64,000 bases of DNA. Origin: Acorus gramineus. Its lineage: Eukaryota > Streptophyta > Magnoliopsida > Acorales > Acoraceae. The position numbers were made by a program, and so were the translations under genes. Location: positions 13,363,314 through 13,427,313 of the forward strand of contig CM060854.1 in the NCBI GenBank assembly GCA_030737835.1. The letters run 5' to 3'. Under the pieces are notes generated by a model that searched no databases, had not been told where the DNA came from, and saw nothing but the letters and a program-made list of their open reading frames with translations. Positions within the stretch are counted from its first letter, which is position 1. Every line of letters begins with the position of its first letter. Of this stretch, positions 45,603-58,110 are shown one piece after another.

Positions 45603-48600
45603 TGTTGTGTCTGTGTCATTTGGAGCGCTCTGTTTGAAGATTTGGGTACATAATTTTTTTTTCCTAAGTTATGTATTCCTGATTTGGTGTTTGGATTTGA
45701 TTTTGTTAAAATCCAAGATGAAAAGGTTTAATTATGAGTTTACTATGAGATGTCCAGTTTTGAGTTAGCTTTCGCACAGAAGTGGAATTAGATCAACTGG
45801 ATTCTTGTAGTAAAAGTTATGGGTATTTTTCCAAGTATACCCCGGGGATGGAAATTCTGGCAGCAGCCCTGTTCCATGTTCGGCTCTAATTTCGGATTAG
45901 CTAGAGGGATTATCTGATCATGGCATAAACATGAAAGTTGTAGATAATTTTCTTAGCTTTCCGTCGGTCTTGGAATCAAGCAATTCGGAGCTGTATCGGG
46001 GAAGTTATGGCTGTTCCAGTGAAGCTTGCGCAGAATTTCTAGTCGGAGGGCGACTTAGTAAAGATATTTGATAAATATCTCTTTCTCCCCTCTCTCTCTT
46101 CCCAAATCCCACGACCAGCATTTTTTTCTGTCCTTCTCTCTTTTCAAACACACCCCCCATGTGTTTGTTAAAATTCCTGAAAGAGATGGTGAAGGAGATG
46201 GTGGAGGAGGAGGTGTTGGTGAGTTCTTGTGTGTTGTTTGTTGTTCTCCCCTCTATATCAAGCTCCCTTTCCATGATCTCTTCCCCCCCTGTTTGCTGCC
46301 ATGAGGAGGCTGAGGAGAGGCCGAGGAGAGGTGGTGGTGGTGGTGGTTCCGGCGGCGGCGTTTCGGTGCGCGAAGGGCCCCGAACCTCCCCCTTTCTTTT
46401 CCCTCCCAAGGTGAGCTCCTCCCCTCCTTTTTCTTGGTTTTCTTGGCCTAAGGGGTGTTGGGAATGTCATGTATGTTGGGTAGGTGTGTTAGGGAGTGTG
46501 TGAGGGGTTGGGATGGTTAAAAAGAGGTTAGAATGGGCTGGGCGCGCGCGCAGGCGGGCGCAGTCGGGCGCAGTCGGGCGCGCGGGTGCGCGCGCGGGTT
46601 CTGGCGCTAGCGGGGGTGCGCGCGGGGGTGCGCGCGGGGGGCGCGGGGGCGTGCGCGCGCGGCCAGTGCGCCTGGGCAGTGCGCCTGGGCGCTGGGCAGG
46701 GAACCAGTGCGCGCGCGCGTGCATGCGCGTGCGTGCACGTGCGCATGCTGGGGCAGTGCGCGGGGTGCTGCGCGAGGGGCGTGGGCTGGACGCGCGGTGC
46801 GCATGGGCTCGCGCGAGCGTGCGCGTCTGGGTGCGCGGCAGTGCGCCGATGGTGCCGGGGCGTGTGCGTGCGTGCGCATGCAGGGGGCCATGCGAATGGC
46901 TGCCCGAGGGTTCGGGTAGGTGTCGGGGCACTCAGATTCGCGTGCGTACGTGCGTGCTCGCATGCGTGCGAGCCCGTATGCATGCTTATCCGAGTTTTGG
47001 GTATTTCTGTGCATTTCTATGTTAAATTGTGTGGTTTCTCACCCAGTTGATTACCCTATCTTGCAGATCTTGACGGACGGTCGCGCGAAGACCCGATCTC
47101 CGGTGAGTGGGACAATCCAACCCAGTAGAGAGGTGTTATACGCACTTGGGCGTATACCGACCTCTCCTGGGGCACCATGGATAGATTTTGGCATGTGTAA
47201 TATGTATATCATGCGAGCATGATTTAATTGTAGAATGCATGTTACCCTAGACTTTGCATGTTAGGGACTTGCACCCTTAGGATATGTGTATGAGCCATGC
47301 AGCATGTCCCCTGTTTCCATGTTAGGAAGCCCGACCGATGCATGTGCCCTACTAGTTTATTTATTAAATTAAATGCTAGTATTTGTTAAAATTGCATGTT
47401 ATAGTGAATATTATAGGGGAGGGGCCTTGCAAGGATAGCGGTGAGACCCGGGTTAGGGTACACCGTGTTCCTTGTTTGGTTGTCGGGGTGTCCTATAACG
47501 GGAACTCACGCTGCCCTCCCGAGTTTCTTTCCCCAACGATATTCCACCCTGTTATAACCTTATGCATGTTCCCCGCATCGTAGTTATGCGCCCTGGTGGG
47601 TTCTGAGGAATTCAGAACATTAGTGTTGTTATGATGTGCTGTCTGCGGATCCGAGTGGATCATATGCGATGGATAGGCTGTTCTGTTCCCTTCGTTGGAT
47701 CCGTGTAGAGACTACCTCAGCGTTAGACAGGTTGTCCCGTGCAGGGGCTCCCAGTAGTAGGCGCCTCCTGATTTGGTGAAGGACTGCGCTGAATGTGGGA
47801 GTGCCCAAACGACCTACGGACTAAGGAGAGACTATCGGTGGACCAAGGGTGACCAACAGCCTAGCCAGTCCCAAGAGCCTGGGTCACCTGTTGAGAGGTG
47901 AGGGTGAGGGTATGGTGGGCCGGCGATGCGACGGCCCACAGGATGGTGTATGGATGATTATCTGCCCGTTAAGTCCCAACATCCTAGGTCACCTATTTGA
48001 AGGTGAGGGTGAGGGTATGGTGGGCCGGCGATGTGGCGACCCACTGGATTGTAAGTCCCAAAATCCTATGTCACCCATTGAAGGGTGAGGGTGAGGGTGT
48101 AGCGGGTTGGCGGAAGCGACCCGCTGGTTTTGTGTAGCCAGTCCCAATATCCTTTGTCACCCATGGTAGGGTGAGGGTGAGGGTGTAGTGGGTTGGCGGT
48201 GAGCGACCCACCGGATTTGTGATTGGATTTTGATTAGTCCCAATATCCTTGGTCACCCATTGAGGGTGAGGGTGAGGGTGTAGTGGGTGGGCGGTAGCGA
48301 CCCACTAGTTTGAGGAATTGTTATCTTTTGTGGCTTTGGTAATGATATTGTGGATGATAAGGATTATCTGGTTATGGTCAATATTGTCTGTGATGCATGG
48401 GTTGTGCTGTTCACTGAGCATGTGGCTCACCCCTCGCATAATATTTTCTACAGTGTCATCTGAGTCGGATCCAGAGGAGGAGCTCCCCGAGGGACTTCAT
48501 CAGTAGCGGAGTAGCGCCACGTCCCGCGAGTTTCTGAGACTATCAGCATCCCTTGTGCCAGTATGTATTATTTTCCGTGCTTGGGCACGCGTTTGGTTGT

Positions 48601-48846
48601 ATTTGGATGTCTTTGTATGTATATTGGCTCTCACAGGACATGTGATTATGTATGGAGTCTATAGTGTGTTTTGATTACAGATTCAGTCTTTAGTTATCCG
48701 CATTTGGTGTATATATCATGTCAGCCCTGCTTTTGTTGTCTGTGTGTCATTCTGGTTGCTTGTGTATGATATATTATTGACCTCCTGTGTAGATTCTGAT
48801 ATTTTATATACACTTGCCGCGTCTCGGGGACGCTCGGGGCGTGACA
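45603..48846 (+). repeat. 3' LTR of D
   Basis: It starts directly after the purine tract. It is colinear with the 5' LTR but has only one copy of the ~125-bp unit (about 45790-45917) and a somewhat different CG-rich block (about 46535-46985). Confidence 0.92.
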
Positions 48847-48851
48847 TTTGG

Positions 48852-51801
48852 CCCCTCCATGCCCCCTCTTTTCTCCTCTGTTTTGGGCCATTTCGAGGGC
48901 CAAGAGAGATCCGGGCGTCGGAAGCCTTTTGGGAGAGGTTTCGGTGCGCGGAGAGAAACTGGACTTCCCTTCCTCCCCTTAGTAAGCCTCGTTTTCCTCT
49001 CTTTTCTTGTATAGATGTATGTTAGGAGGTGGGTATGAGGTTGGGAGGCGGTCGGCGGGGGTGGGTGGCCGTCGGGGGGCTGTGGAGGTGGTCGGAGGCC
49101 GTTGGTGGCTGTGGAAGGGAGTTTGGGTGGTCGGGCAGGCGGGTAGGCAGTCCCGGGCAGGGAGGCTAGCTGTCCCGGGTAGGCTGGGAGCAGGCGCACC
49201 AGATTGCCGGGCGCGCGAGCGCGTGCGCGCGGGCGTGGGCTCGGGGGGTGCAGAGGGAGGCGTGCGGGGTAGGATAGCTGCTGGCTGTGCGAGCAGGGCA
49301 GGCCATGCTCGGGCAGCTGGCAGGGGGCGCTCGGGCATCAGGCGGGCAGTGCCCAGGCGTGCAGGCGAGCGGTGCTCGGGCCACTCGGCGATGCGCGCAG
49401 GCAGGCAGCGCGGGCAGCAGTGCGGGCAGGCTGGCAGGCGCGCTGGGCGCGTGTTGCGCGGGCTTGCGCGTGGGCACTGGGTGAGGGTCCCGGGTGCTGG
49501 GCGCTGAGTGCCTAGCGCTGGGTCGCGGATACCAGGTGCTGGGAGTGGGTGCTGGAGCGCTGGGCGTTGGGCACCGCAGAGGAGCATGCGCGCGGGGCGC
49601 TGGGCAGAGGCGCAGGCGTGCGCGCGGGTAGAGGGTGGTGGTGCGCGCGGAGTGCGCGCGGGAAGGAGCTGGTGGTGCGCGCGGGGTGTGCGGTGTGCTC
49701 GCGGGTCAGCACGGGGCGTGCGCGCGGGTTGCTACGGCGGGGCGCAGTGGGCGCGTGGCGCACCGGGTGGCTTGGCTGCGGGTCCAGGCATGCGGGCAGG
49801 GGCCCGGCGGTGCGCCTGGGTGCGCGGGCTGAGGCGCGGCGGCGCATCCGGGGGCGGGTGGCCGTGCGGGTGGTTGCCGGTGGGTTCGGGAGTGAGTCGG
49901 GGTGCTCGGGATAACGTGCGTACGGGCCGTATGTACATTTGCCCGAGTGTTGGGTTCTTTTGGTGTATTTTGAGTATTTTGATGTATTTGTGTATTTAAC
50001 TCACCGTATAAATGTCTGTCTTGCAGATCTTGACGGGCGGTCGCGCGACGACCCGATTTCGGTGAGTGGGACAATCCAACCCAGTAGAGAGGCGTTATAC
50101 GCATTTGGGCGTATACCGACCTCTCCTGGGGCACCATGGATTTATATTAACCTGTTGTAAAGTGTATTTCATGCGAGCATGATTTTAAAATGTAGAATGC
50201 ATGCTACCCTAGACTTTGCATGTTAGGGACTTGCACCCTTAGGATATGTGTAAGAGCCATGCATCATGTCCCCCTGTTCTCATGCTAGGAAGCCTTGGCC
50301 TATGCATGTGTCCTACTAGTTTATTTATTAAGTTAAATGCTAGTATATGTTTAATTGCATGCCTTAGGTAATATTATAGGGAGGGCCTTGCGAGGTCAAC
50401 ATTGAGACCCGGGTTAGGGTACTCCGTGTTCCTTGTTTGGTTGTCGGGATGTCCTGTATCGGGACCTCATGCTGCCCTCCCAAGGTTCTTGTCCCAATAA
50501 TATTATATCTCTAGTTGATAATTAATGATCTATCCATTGTATGATTATTAGCATAATTAGTGAATATTATAGGGGAGGGGCCTCGCGAGGACAGCGGTGA
50601 GACCCGGGCTAGGGTACTCCGTGTTCCTTGTTTGGTTGTCGGGGTGTCCTATATCGGGAACTCACGCTGCCCTCCCAAGTTTCTTTCCCCCAATGATATT
50701 CCAACCTTGCTATTATTGTACATGTTCCCCGCATCTTGGTTATGCGCCCTGGAGGAATTCTGAAGAATTCATGACATTAGAATTGTAGAGATGCGTTGTC
50801 GGCGGATCCGAGTGGATCATATGCGTATGGATAGGCTGTTCTGTCCCCTTCGTTGGATCCGGTAGAGGCTGCCCCAGCGTTAGAAAGGCCGTCCCTTCCA
50901 AGGGTTCCCATCAGTAGGCGCCTCCCGATATTTGTGACGGACTGTGCTGAAGTTGTGGGTGAGGGCTCCCATCAGTAGGCGCCTCCCGATATTTGTGACG
51001 GACTGTGCTGAAGTTGTGGGTGAAAGCCAGGCGGCCTACGGAGTGGAGGAGAGACTATCGGTGGACCAAGGGTGACCAACAGCCTAGTCAGTCCCAAAAT
51101 CCTATGTCACCCATTGAAGGGTGAGGGTGAGGGTGTAGTGGGTTGGCGATGAGCGACCCACTGGGTTGTGATTAGATATGAATCAGTCCCAAAATCCTAT
51201 GTCACCCATTGAAGGGTGAGGGTGAGGGTGTAGTGGGTTGGCGATTGAGCGACCCACTGGTTTGAGTATTTGTTACCATTTTGTGGTTGTTAATAAGAGA
51301 TTGTGGATTTTTAAGATCTGAATTGTGGTCAATATTGTCTGTGATGCATGGGTTGTGCTGTTCACTGAGCGTGTGGCTCACCCCTCGCATATGTTTTTCC
51401 CCAGTTGCCACTGAGCCGGAGTCGGAGCAGGGGAGGAGCCTTCCGAGGGATTCCTTCAGTAGCGGAGCAGCGCTACGTTCCGCGAGTGCCAGAGGCTATC
51501 AGCATCCCTTCTTGGCTGTATGTATTTTATTTCCGTGCTTGGCACGCGTTTGTATATATTCAGTTGTATTTGTGTATATTGGCTCTCACAGGACAGATGA
51601 TTGAGTATCGAGTCTGTAGTATGTTTATTTACAGATTCAGTCTTTTGCTTCCGCATTTGGTGTATATATCATGTCAGCCTCTTTGTTGTCTGTGTGTCAT
51701 TCTGGTTGTTTGTGTATGATATATTATTGACCTCCTGTGTAGATTCTGATATTATATATACACTTGCCGCGTCCCGGGGACGGCCGCCCTGGGGCGTGAC
51801 A
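48852..51801 (+). repeat. 5' LTR of E, second part
   Basis: The LTR of E resumes here with CCCCTCCATGCC, as in the 3' copy at 55121. It carries a CG-rich block (about 49130-49880), two GACCCGGG modules (about 50400 and 50600), a 61-bp tandem duplication (about 50900-51020) and two GGGTGAGG modules. Confidence 0.92.
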
Positions 51802-51806
51802 AAAGT

Positions 51807-51819
51807 TGGTATCAGAGCC
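51807..51819 (+). other. Primer-binding site (tRNA-Met type), element E
   Basis: TGGTATCAGAGCC five bases after the 5' LTR end. Confidence 0.9.
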
Positions 51820-51920
51820 TGGTCCTGTCAGAGCCAATAGTCTTCCTTTCGTAGAGATGAGTCCTAGGATTTCTATATGAGTATTCTGATCCTAGTGTCT
51901 GGTTTTCTTAGGGTGCTGAT

Positions 51921-53300
51921 ATGCCTCCTCGCAGAGGACGGCGCGGACGAGGTCCCTCTCGGTCTTTGGAGGTTTCCGGACCTACCAGAGACGAGGATGC
52001 TACCGGAGAGTCCTTGACGCAGGAGCCTCCTGCTTGGGAGCGTGCTTTCGCTCGGTTGGCTGATTTGGTGGAGACACAGACGAGGGCGCTGGAGGCCCAG
52101 ACCAGAGCATTGGCAGAGCAGGCTAGAGAGATTCAGGAGCTGAGGGCGGCTCGCGAGGCAGTTCCGCAGGTCCCCTTGGTGGCAGATCCGCCTGTGGTAC
52201 CCGATGTACCCCCAGTCCCCGTGACGATTCCGGCAGTAGGAGTTCAGGATCCCCTGCAGAGGGAGGAGGAGCTAGAGGCGGCGGCGCGAGTGCAGCAGAG
52301 CGGCCTCAACGCCTTTCTGAAGCTCCACCCTCCCGAGTTCCATGGTCAGTCGGCAGATCCTCTTGCGCCAGAGCGTTGGTTGAGGGAGGTGGATACGATC
52401 TTCGTGGCCATGCTTTGCACCGATCGCCAGCGAGTCTCCCTGGCCACCTTTATGCTGAAGGGTAACGCCGCCGACTGGTGGGCTACCCGAGTGGTGGACA
52501 TCCCAGAGGGAGTGGAGCAGCTTTCTTGGGCGGGATTCCGGAGGTATTTCTTGGAGGAGTACTTTCCGTTCTCGACGCGCCAGATCGTGATGCGGGAGTT
52601 CGAGCAGTTGACGCAGGGCTCCATGTCGGTTGCTGACTACTCTACGCGCTTCACGATGCTTTCCAGATTTGCTCCGGCCTTGGTGATAGATGAGGAGACG
52701 CGGTGCCGTCGTTTTGAGTTGGGTCTCAGCAGCGCCATCCGGGTGCACGTCACCTCCCAGGCATTCTCGAGGTTCTCGGACTTGGTGTCTCGAGCGAAGA
52801 CAGTCGAGCGAGACCTCGGGATCATCGTGGGGGTTCCGACCCCTTCTGCAGATCAGGGTCCTTCCGGGAGTCGGGACCAGGGGCAGCGCAAGAGGAAGAG
52901 GCCCCGCTTCGATCAGTCAGCGGCTGCCTCTCCTCCAGCAGATGCGGTGCCAGTGTGGGATCCAGCACCCATTGCAGCAGTGCCCATCCAGTCCAGGCAG
53001 CCGAGAAGCGGCGCTGCTTCCATTGTCAGCGCATCGGGCATATCAGATACAATTGCCCTGATGCTGGCCGACCCCGCGTGCTACCTCAGCAGCCGCAGTT
53101 CTTGCAGCAGCAGCTTCCGCGCCAGCCGCAGCAGCAGCCACAGGGTGGTCGAGTTGACCAGTGGAGGCAGCCAGTGCAGCCGGCGAGACGTGCTCCTACT
53201 CCTCAGCCGCGGTTGGTCCAGGGCAGAGTTGCAGCGCTTACGGCCGAGGAGGCGCAGTCTTCGGGTATCATGGTTCGAGGTATTATCTTGTGTTCCCAGC
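51921..53300 (+). pseudogene. Gag of element E
   Basis: It starts MPPRRGRRGRGPSR. A coiled-coil-like segment ETQTRALEAQTRALAEQ follows (residues about 51-67), then the Retrotrans_gag domain (about 130-290, PEFHGQSADPLAPERW and FRRYFLEEYFPFSTRQ) and a zinc-knuckle region near 53000 (CFHCQRIGHIRYNC) before a Gln-rich tail. It is the best preserved gag of this family in the window, but the region is not fully intact. Fossil. Confidence 0.88.
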
Positions 53301-54060
53301 TCTCTAGTAATAGGATATATGTGTGGGTGTGTGTTTGGTTGCTGTTATGCAAGTGTGTGTGGTATTTTGGTGAGCGGTGTCAGGAGCGGTTGTTTGGGTT
53401 AAGGAAGCCGGGTTGTAGCCGTCCTGGTAGAGAATTCCCATCAGTAGGTACCACCGATGCAGTCGGAGGGTACTGAATCTGGGAGTATACCAGGTAGGGG
53501 CTACCCGGGGAGAGATTATTGAATGGTGCCGCGAGCGTGGAATGGCTCTCCCCTTCGTGGGATCCGCGTAGTACAGCCCCGGCGTTAGACAGGCTCCCGG
53601 TCAGAGGACCAGGCGAGCTACGGAGCGGGGAGAGGCTACCGGTGGACCAGGGGTGTAGAGCAGTCTAAGTCTCTCCCAAAGTCCCAAAATGTCTCCTTTC
53701 GGGAGTGAGGGTGTGGATGAGGCGAAGACGGGTCGCTCGTGACCAAATTGTTGATTCGACCATTCCCGATGATGTTGGGTTCGGTCTTGTAAATGATGTT
53801 GAAGGACATCGTTGGGTGATCACCTAGAGATAGATGATCCGGAGGGGTTAGTAGTGTTCTTTAAATGATGTCTTCTTCTAGTGTTCCTTTCTGGATTAAG
53901 GGGCCTTGTGAGGTCGGCGTTGAAACCCGGGCTAGGGTACTTCGTGTTCCTTGTTTGGTTGTCGGGGTATCCTATATCGGGATTTCATGGTGCCCTCTCG
54001 AGGTTTCTTTTCCCAGGCAAGGGATACCATGGAAGCATCAAATGGATGGAAGATCAGGTG
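53300..54060 (+). other. LTR-derived, non-coding interior of element E
   Basis: Where protease and the start of RT should be, the sequence instead resembles LTR modules (GACAGGCT, GGTGGACCAGGGGTG, CCCGGGCTAGGGTACTTCG, GGTTGTCGGGG). The same replacement is in element D at 42510-43150. Confidence 0.75.
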
Positions 54061-54625
54061 TGAGTTTTGGTGGGGGTTAAGGCCTTTTGGGCCGAGTGAT
54101 TTCTGGTGAAGGCATATCTGTGGACCCGGGCAAGACGCTCGTCGCGTCAAATTGGCGTCGACCGTCGAACCCTGCTAGGATTCGGAGCTTCCCGAGTTTG
54201 GCGAGTTATTGCAGGAAGCTTGACGAGGGTCTCTCGAAGATAGCTGTTCCTCTTAACCGCCTTACTTGGAAGGATGTCCGGTTCGAGTGGTCCCCGTCTT
54301 GCGAGGAGAGCTTCCTGGAGTTTTATCGGAGGCTCACCTCAGCGCCAATTCTTACCCTTCCGTCTTGGAGGGGTGGGTTCGCAGTTGGGTAAAGGTGTGT
54401 CCACGATCCTGCTCACGTCATCCCGTTCGAGCCGCTCGTCTCTGAGCCGGACAGTCATTCGTGGAGCAGTCGATTGTGATCATGGACCGCCGCGTGAGGA
54501 GGCTCTGCACCAAGACCGTCCAGTTGGTCGAGGTGCGATGGCAGCACCGTTCCGGTGTCGAGGACACTTGGGAGCTCAAGGATGCCAGGTGTGACGCGTA
54601 TCCGCATCTTTTCCCCTCCTAGATG
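54060..54625 (+). pseudogene. Pol remnant of E: RT end and chromodomain
   Basis: It includes [13 protein letters not shown] and a connection-domain piece, then jumps to a chromodomain end (AYPHLFP-like at 54600). Protease, most of RT, RNase H and integrase are missing. Fossil. Confidence 0.8.
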
Positions 54626-54667
54626 TTTTTGCATATTTTGAGGACAAAATTTCCTAAGGGGGAAGAA

Positions 54668-57600
54668 TGTTATATATGTGTCACTTTTAGCCTGCTGGTA
54701 ACCGTTGGAGCGTTCTGGCAGTTTTTTGTTTTTTTCGGTTTTCGATCGGAACCGCTAATTTTTGGACTGTTAGCTATCGTCCTGAGTTAGAGAACTCCGA
54801 TTGGAAATCTAACTGCATATTTGGTGTCCTGGTGCCATTTTAGGCCTCTCACGAAAATTTCATCGATTTCCGGTAACGTTTCTGAAATTTCACAGTTCCG
54901 GGGCGTATCCGGGTATTTTAAGTGATTTGTCTATATAAATGAAATCTAATATTTCATTGGCACTATTCATCATCCCTACCAAAGCTTTCTCTCTCTCCCC
55001 TCTCTCCTTTTCTCCCATTTGAGCCCCTTAGAGCCCTCAAACCCAAAAACCTAAAGCATAAGAAGTGTAGATCGGGTCCGATCTACACCCCGGTGCTTTC
55101 AAATCCGGATTCCGGAGTTTTGCCCCTCCATCCCCCCTCTTTTCTCCTCTGTTTTGGGCCATTTCGAGGGCCAAGAGAGATCCGGGCATTTTGGGAGAGG
55201 TTTCGGTGCGCGGAGAGCAACCGGACTTCCCTTCCTCCCCTTGGTAAGCCTCTTTTTCCTCTCTTTTCTTGTATAGATGTATGTTAGGAGGTGGGTATGA
55301 GGTTGGGAGGCGGTCGGCGGCGGTGGGTGGCCGTTGGGGGCTGTGGTGGTGGTCGGAGGCCTTGGTGGCTGTGGAGAGAGTTTGGGTGATCGGGCAGGCG
55401 GGTAGGTAGTCCCGGGCAGGGAGGCTAGCCGTCCGGGTAGGCTGGGAGCAGGCGCACCAGGTTGCCGGGCGCGTGAGTGCGAGCGCGCGGGCGTGCGCTC
55501 GGGGGGTGCAGGGGGAGGCGTGCGGGGTAGGATGGCTGCGGGCTGTGCGAGCAGGGCAGGCCATGCTCGGGCAGCTGGCAGGGGGTGCTCGGGCATCAGG
55601 CGGGCAGTGCCCAGGCGTGCAGGCGAGCGGTGCTCGGGCCACTCGGCGATGCGCGCAGCGCGGGCAGGCTGGCAGGCGCGCTGGGCGCGTGCTGCCAGGC
55701 GCGCTGTGCGCGTGTTGCACGGGCGTGCGCGTGGGCACTGGGTGAGGGTCCTAGGTGCTGGGCACTGAGCGCCGGGCGCTGGGTCGCGGATACCGGGTGC
55801 TGGGCGAGGGTGCTGGGGCGCTGGGCGCTGGGCACCGCAGAGGAGCATGCGCGCGGGGCGCTGGGCAGAGGCGCAGGCGTGCGCGCGGGTAGAGGTTGGT
55901 GGTGCACGCGGAGTGCGCGCGGGAAGGAGCTGGTGGTGCGCGCGGGGTGCGCGCGGGGTGAGGCGCTGGACGCGCGGGGTGTGCGGTGTGCTCGCGGGTC
56001 AGCACGGGGCGTGCGGGGTGCGCGCGGGCTGCTGCGGCAGGGCGCAGTGGGCGCGCGGCGCACCGGGTGGCTCGGCTGCGGGTCCAGGCGTGCGGGCAGG
56101 GGCCCGGCGGTGCACCTAGGTGCGCGGGCTGAGGTGCGGCGGCGCATCAGGGGCGGGTGGCCGTGCGGGTGGTTGCCGGTGGGTTCGGGAGTGAGTCGAG
56201 GTGCTCGGGCTAACGTGCGTACGGGCCGTATGTACGTTTGCCTGAGTGTTGGGTTCTTTTGGTGTATTTTGAGTATTTTGATGTATTTGTGTATTTAACT
56301 CACCGTATAAATGTCTGTCTTGCAGATCTTGATGGGCGGTCGCGCGACGACCCGATTTCGGTGAGTGGGACAATCCAACCCAGTAGAGAGGCGTTATACG
56401 CATTTGGGCGTATACCGACCTCTCCTGGGGCACCATGGATTTATATTAACCTGTTGTAAAGTGTATTTCATGCGAGCATGATTTTAAAATGTAGAATGCA
56501 TGCTACCCTAGACTTTGCATGTTAGGGACTTGCACCCTTAGGATATGTGTATGAGCCATGCATCATGTCCCCCTGTTCTCATGCTAGGAAGCCTTGGCCT
56601 ATGCATGTGTCCTACTAGTTTATTTATTAAGTTAAATGCTAGTATATGTTTAATTGCATGCCTTAGGTAATTTATAGGGAGGGGCCTTGCGAGGTCAACA
56701 TTGAGACCCGGGTTAGGGTACTCCGTGTTCCTTGTTTGGTTGTCGGGATGTCCTGTATCGGGACCTCATGCTGCCCTCCCAAGGTTCTTGTCCCAATAAT
56801 ATTATATTCTCTAGTTGATAATTAATGATATATCCATTGTATGATTATTAGCATAATTAGTGAATATTATAGGGGAGGGGCCTCGCGAGGACAACGGTGA
56901 GACCCGGGCTAGGGTACTCCGTGTTCCTTGTTTGGTTGTCGGGGTGTTCTATATCGGGAACTCACGCTGCCCTCCCAAGTTTCTTTCCCCCAATGATATT
57001 CCAACCTTGCTATTATTATACATTTTCCCCGCATCTTGGTTATGCGCCCTGGAGGAATTCTGAAGAATTCATGACATTAGAATTGTAGAGATGCGTTGTT
57101 GGCGGATCCGAGTGGATCATATGCGTATGGATAGGCTGTTCTATCCCCTTCGTTGGATCCGGTAGAGACTTCCCCAGCGTTAGAAAGGCCGTCCCTTCCA
57201 AGGGTTCCCATCAGTAGGCGCCTCCCGATATTTGTGACGGACTGTGCTGAAGTTGTGGGTGAAGGCTCCCATCAGTAGGCGTCTCCCGGTATTTGTGGCG
57301 GACTGTGCTGAAGTTGTGGGTGATAGCCCAGCGGCCTACGGAGTGGAGGAGAGACTATCGGTGGACCAAGGGTGACCAACAGCCTAGTCAGTCCCAAAAT
57401 CCTATGTCACCCGTTGTAGGGTGAGGGTGAGGGTGTAGTGGGTTGGTGATGAGCGACCCACTGAAGTTGTGATTGGATGATTATCAGTCCCAAAATCCTA
57501 TGTCACCCATTGAAGGGTGAGGGTGAGGGTGTAGTGGGTTGGCGATTGAGCGACCCACTGGTTTGAGTATTTGTTACCATTTTGTGGTTGTAAATAAGAG

Positions 57601-58105
57601 ATTGTGGATTATTAAGATCTGAATTGTGGTCAATATTGTCTGTGATGCATGGGTTGTGCTGTTCACTGAGCGTGTGGCTCACCCCTCGCATATGTTTTTC
57701 CCCAGTTGCCACTGAGCCGGAGTCGGAGCAGCGGGAGGAGCCTTCCGAGGGATTCCTTTAGTAGCGGAGCAGCGCTACGTTCCGCGAGTGCCAGAGGCTA
57801 TCAGCATCCCTTCTTGGCTGTATGTATTTTATTTCCGTGCTTGGCACGCGTTTGTATATATTCAGTTGTATTTGTGTATATTGGCTCTCACAGGACAGAT
57901 GATTGAGTATCGAGTCTGTAGTATGTTTTATTTACAGATTCAGTCTTTCGCTTCCGCATTTGGTGTATATATCATGTCAGCCTCTTTGTTTGTCTGTGTG
58001 TCATCCTGGTTGTTTGTGTATGATATATTATTGACCTCCTGTGTAGATTCTGATATTTTATATACACTTGCCGCGTCCCGGGGACGGACGCCTTGGGGCG
58101 TGACA
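54668..58105 (+). repeat. 3' LTR of E
   Basis: 3438 bp, preceded by the purine tract AAGGGGGAAGAA (54656-54667). It is a complete uninterrupted copy of this LTR type: TATA box at 54932, GTAAGC donor-like word at 55242, CG-rich block (about 55390-56180), CTTGCAG acceptor-like word at 56320-56326, two GGGTGAGG modules (57387-57560), end GTGACA. Confidence 0.95.
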
Positions 58106-58110
58106 TTAAT

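Larger units (their letters stand above)
38566..48846 (+). mobile_element. Chromovirus D, nested in LTR of E, fossil
   Basis: The ends TGTTGTGTCTG and GGGGCGTGACA are flanked by TTTGG on both sides (38561-38565 and 48847-48851). LTRs are 38566-41972 and 45603-48846; the primer site is at 41979 and the purine tract at 45591-45602. The interior (about 3.6 kb) holds only decayed gag and pol pieces, heavily broken (well over ten lesions). The last ~470 bases of its LTRs differ at about nine places by eye. It must be younger than E, into which it inserted. Confidence 0.93.
38108..58105 (+). mobile_element. Chromovirus E (Tekay-like), interrupted by element D, fossil
   Basis: Its two ends are TGTTATATATG and GGGGCGTGACA, with TTAAT directly outside both (38103-38107 and 58106-58110). 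The 5' LTR (38108-38565 plus 48852-51801) is split by element D. Primer site, gag, a short pol remnant with chromodomain, purine tract and 3' LTR (54668-58105) follow. Internal sequence is only about 2.9 kb, with most of pol absent, so the element is non-autonomous and broken at several points. Over the last ~480 bases its two LTRs differ at about nine places by my count, which suggests an insertion in the last few million years at most. Confidence 0.92.
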
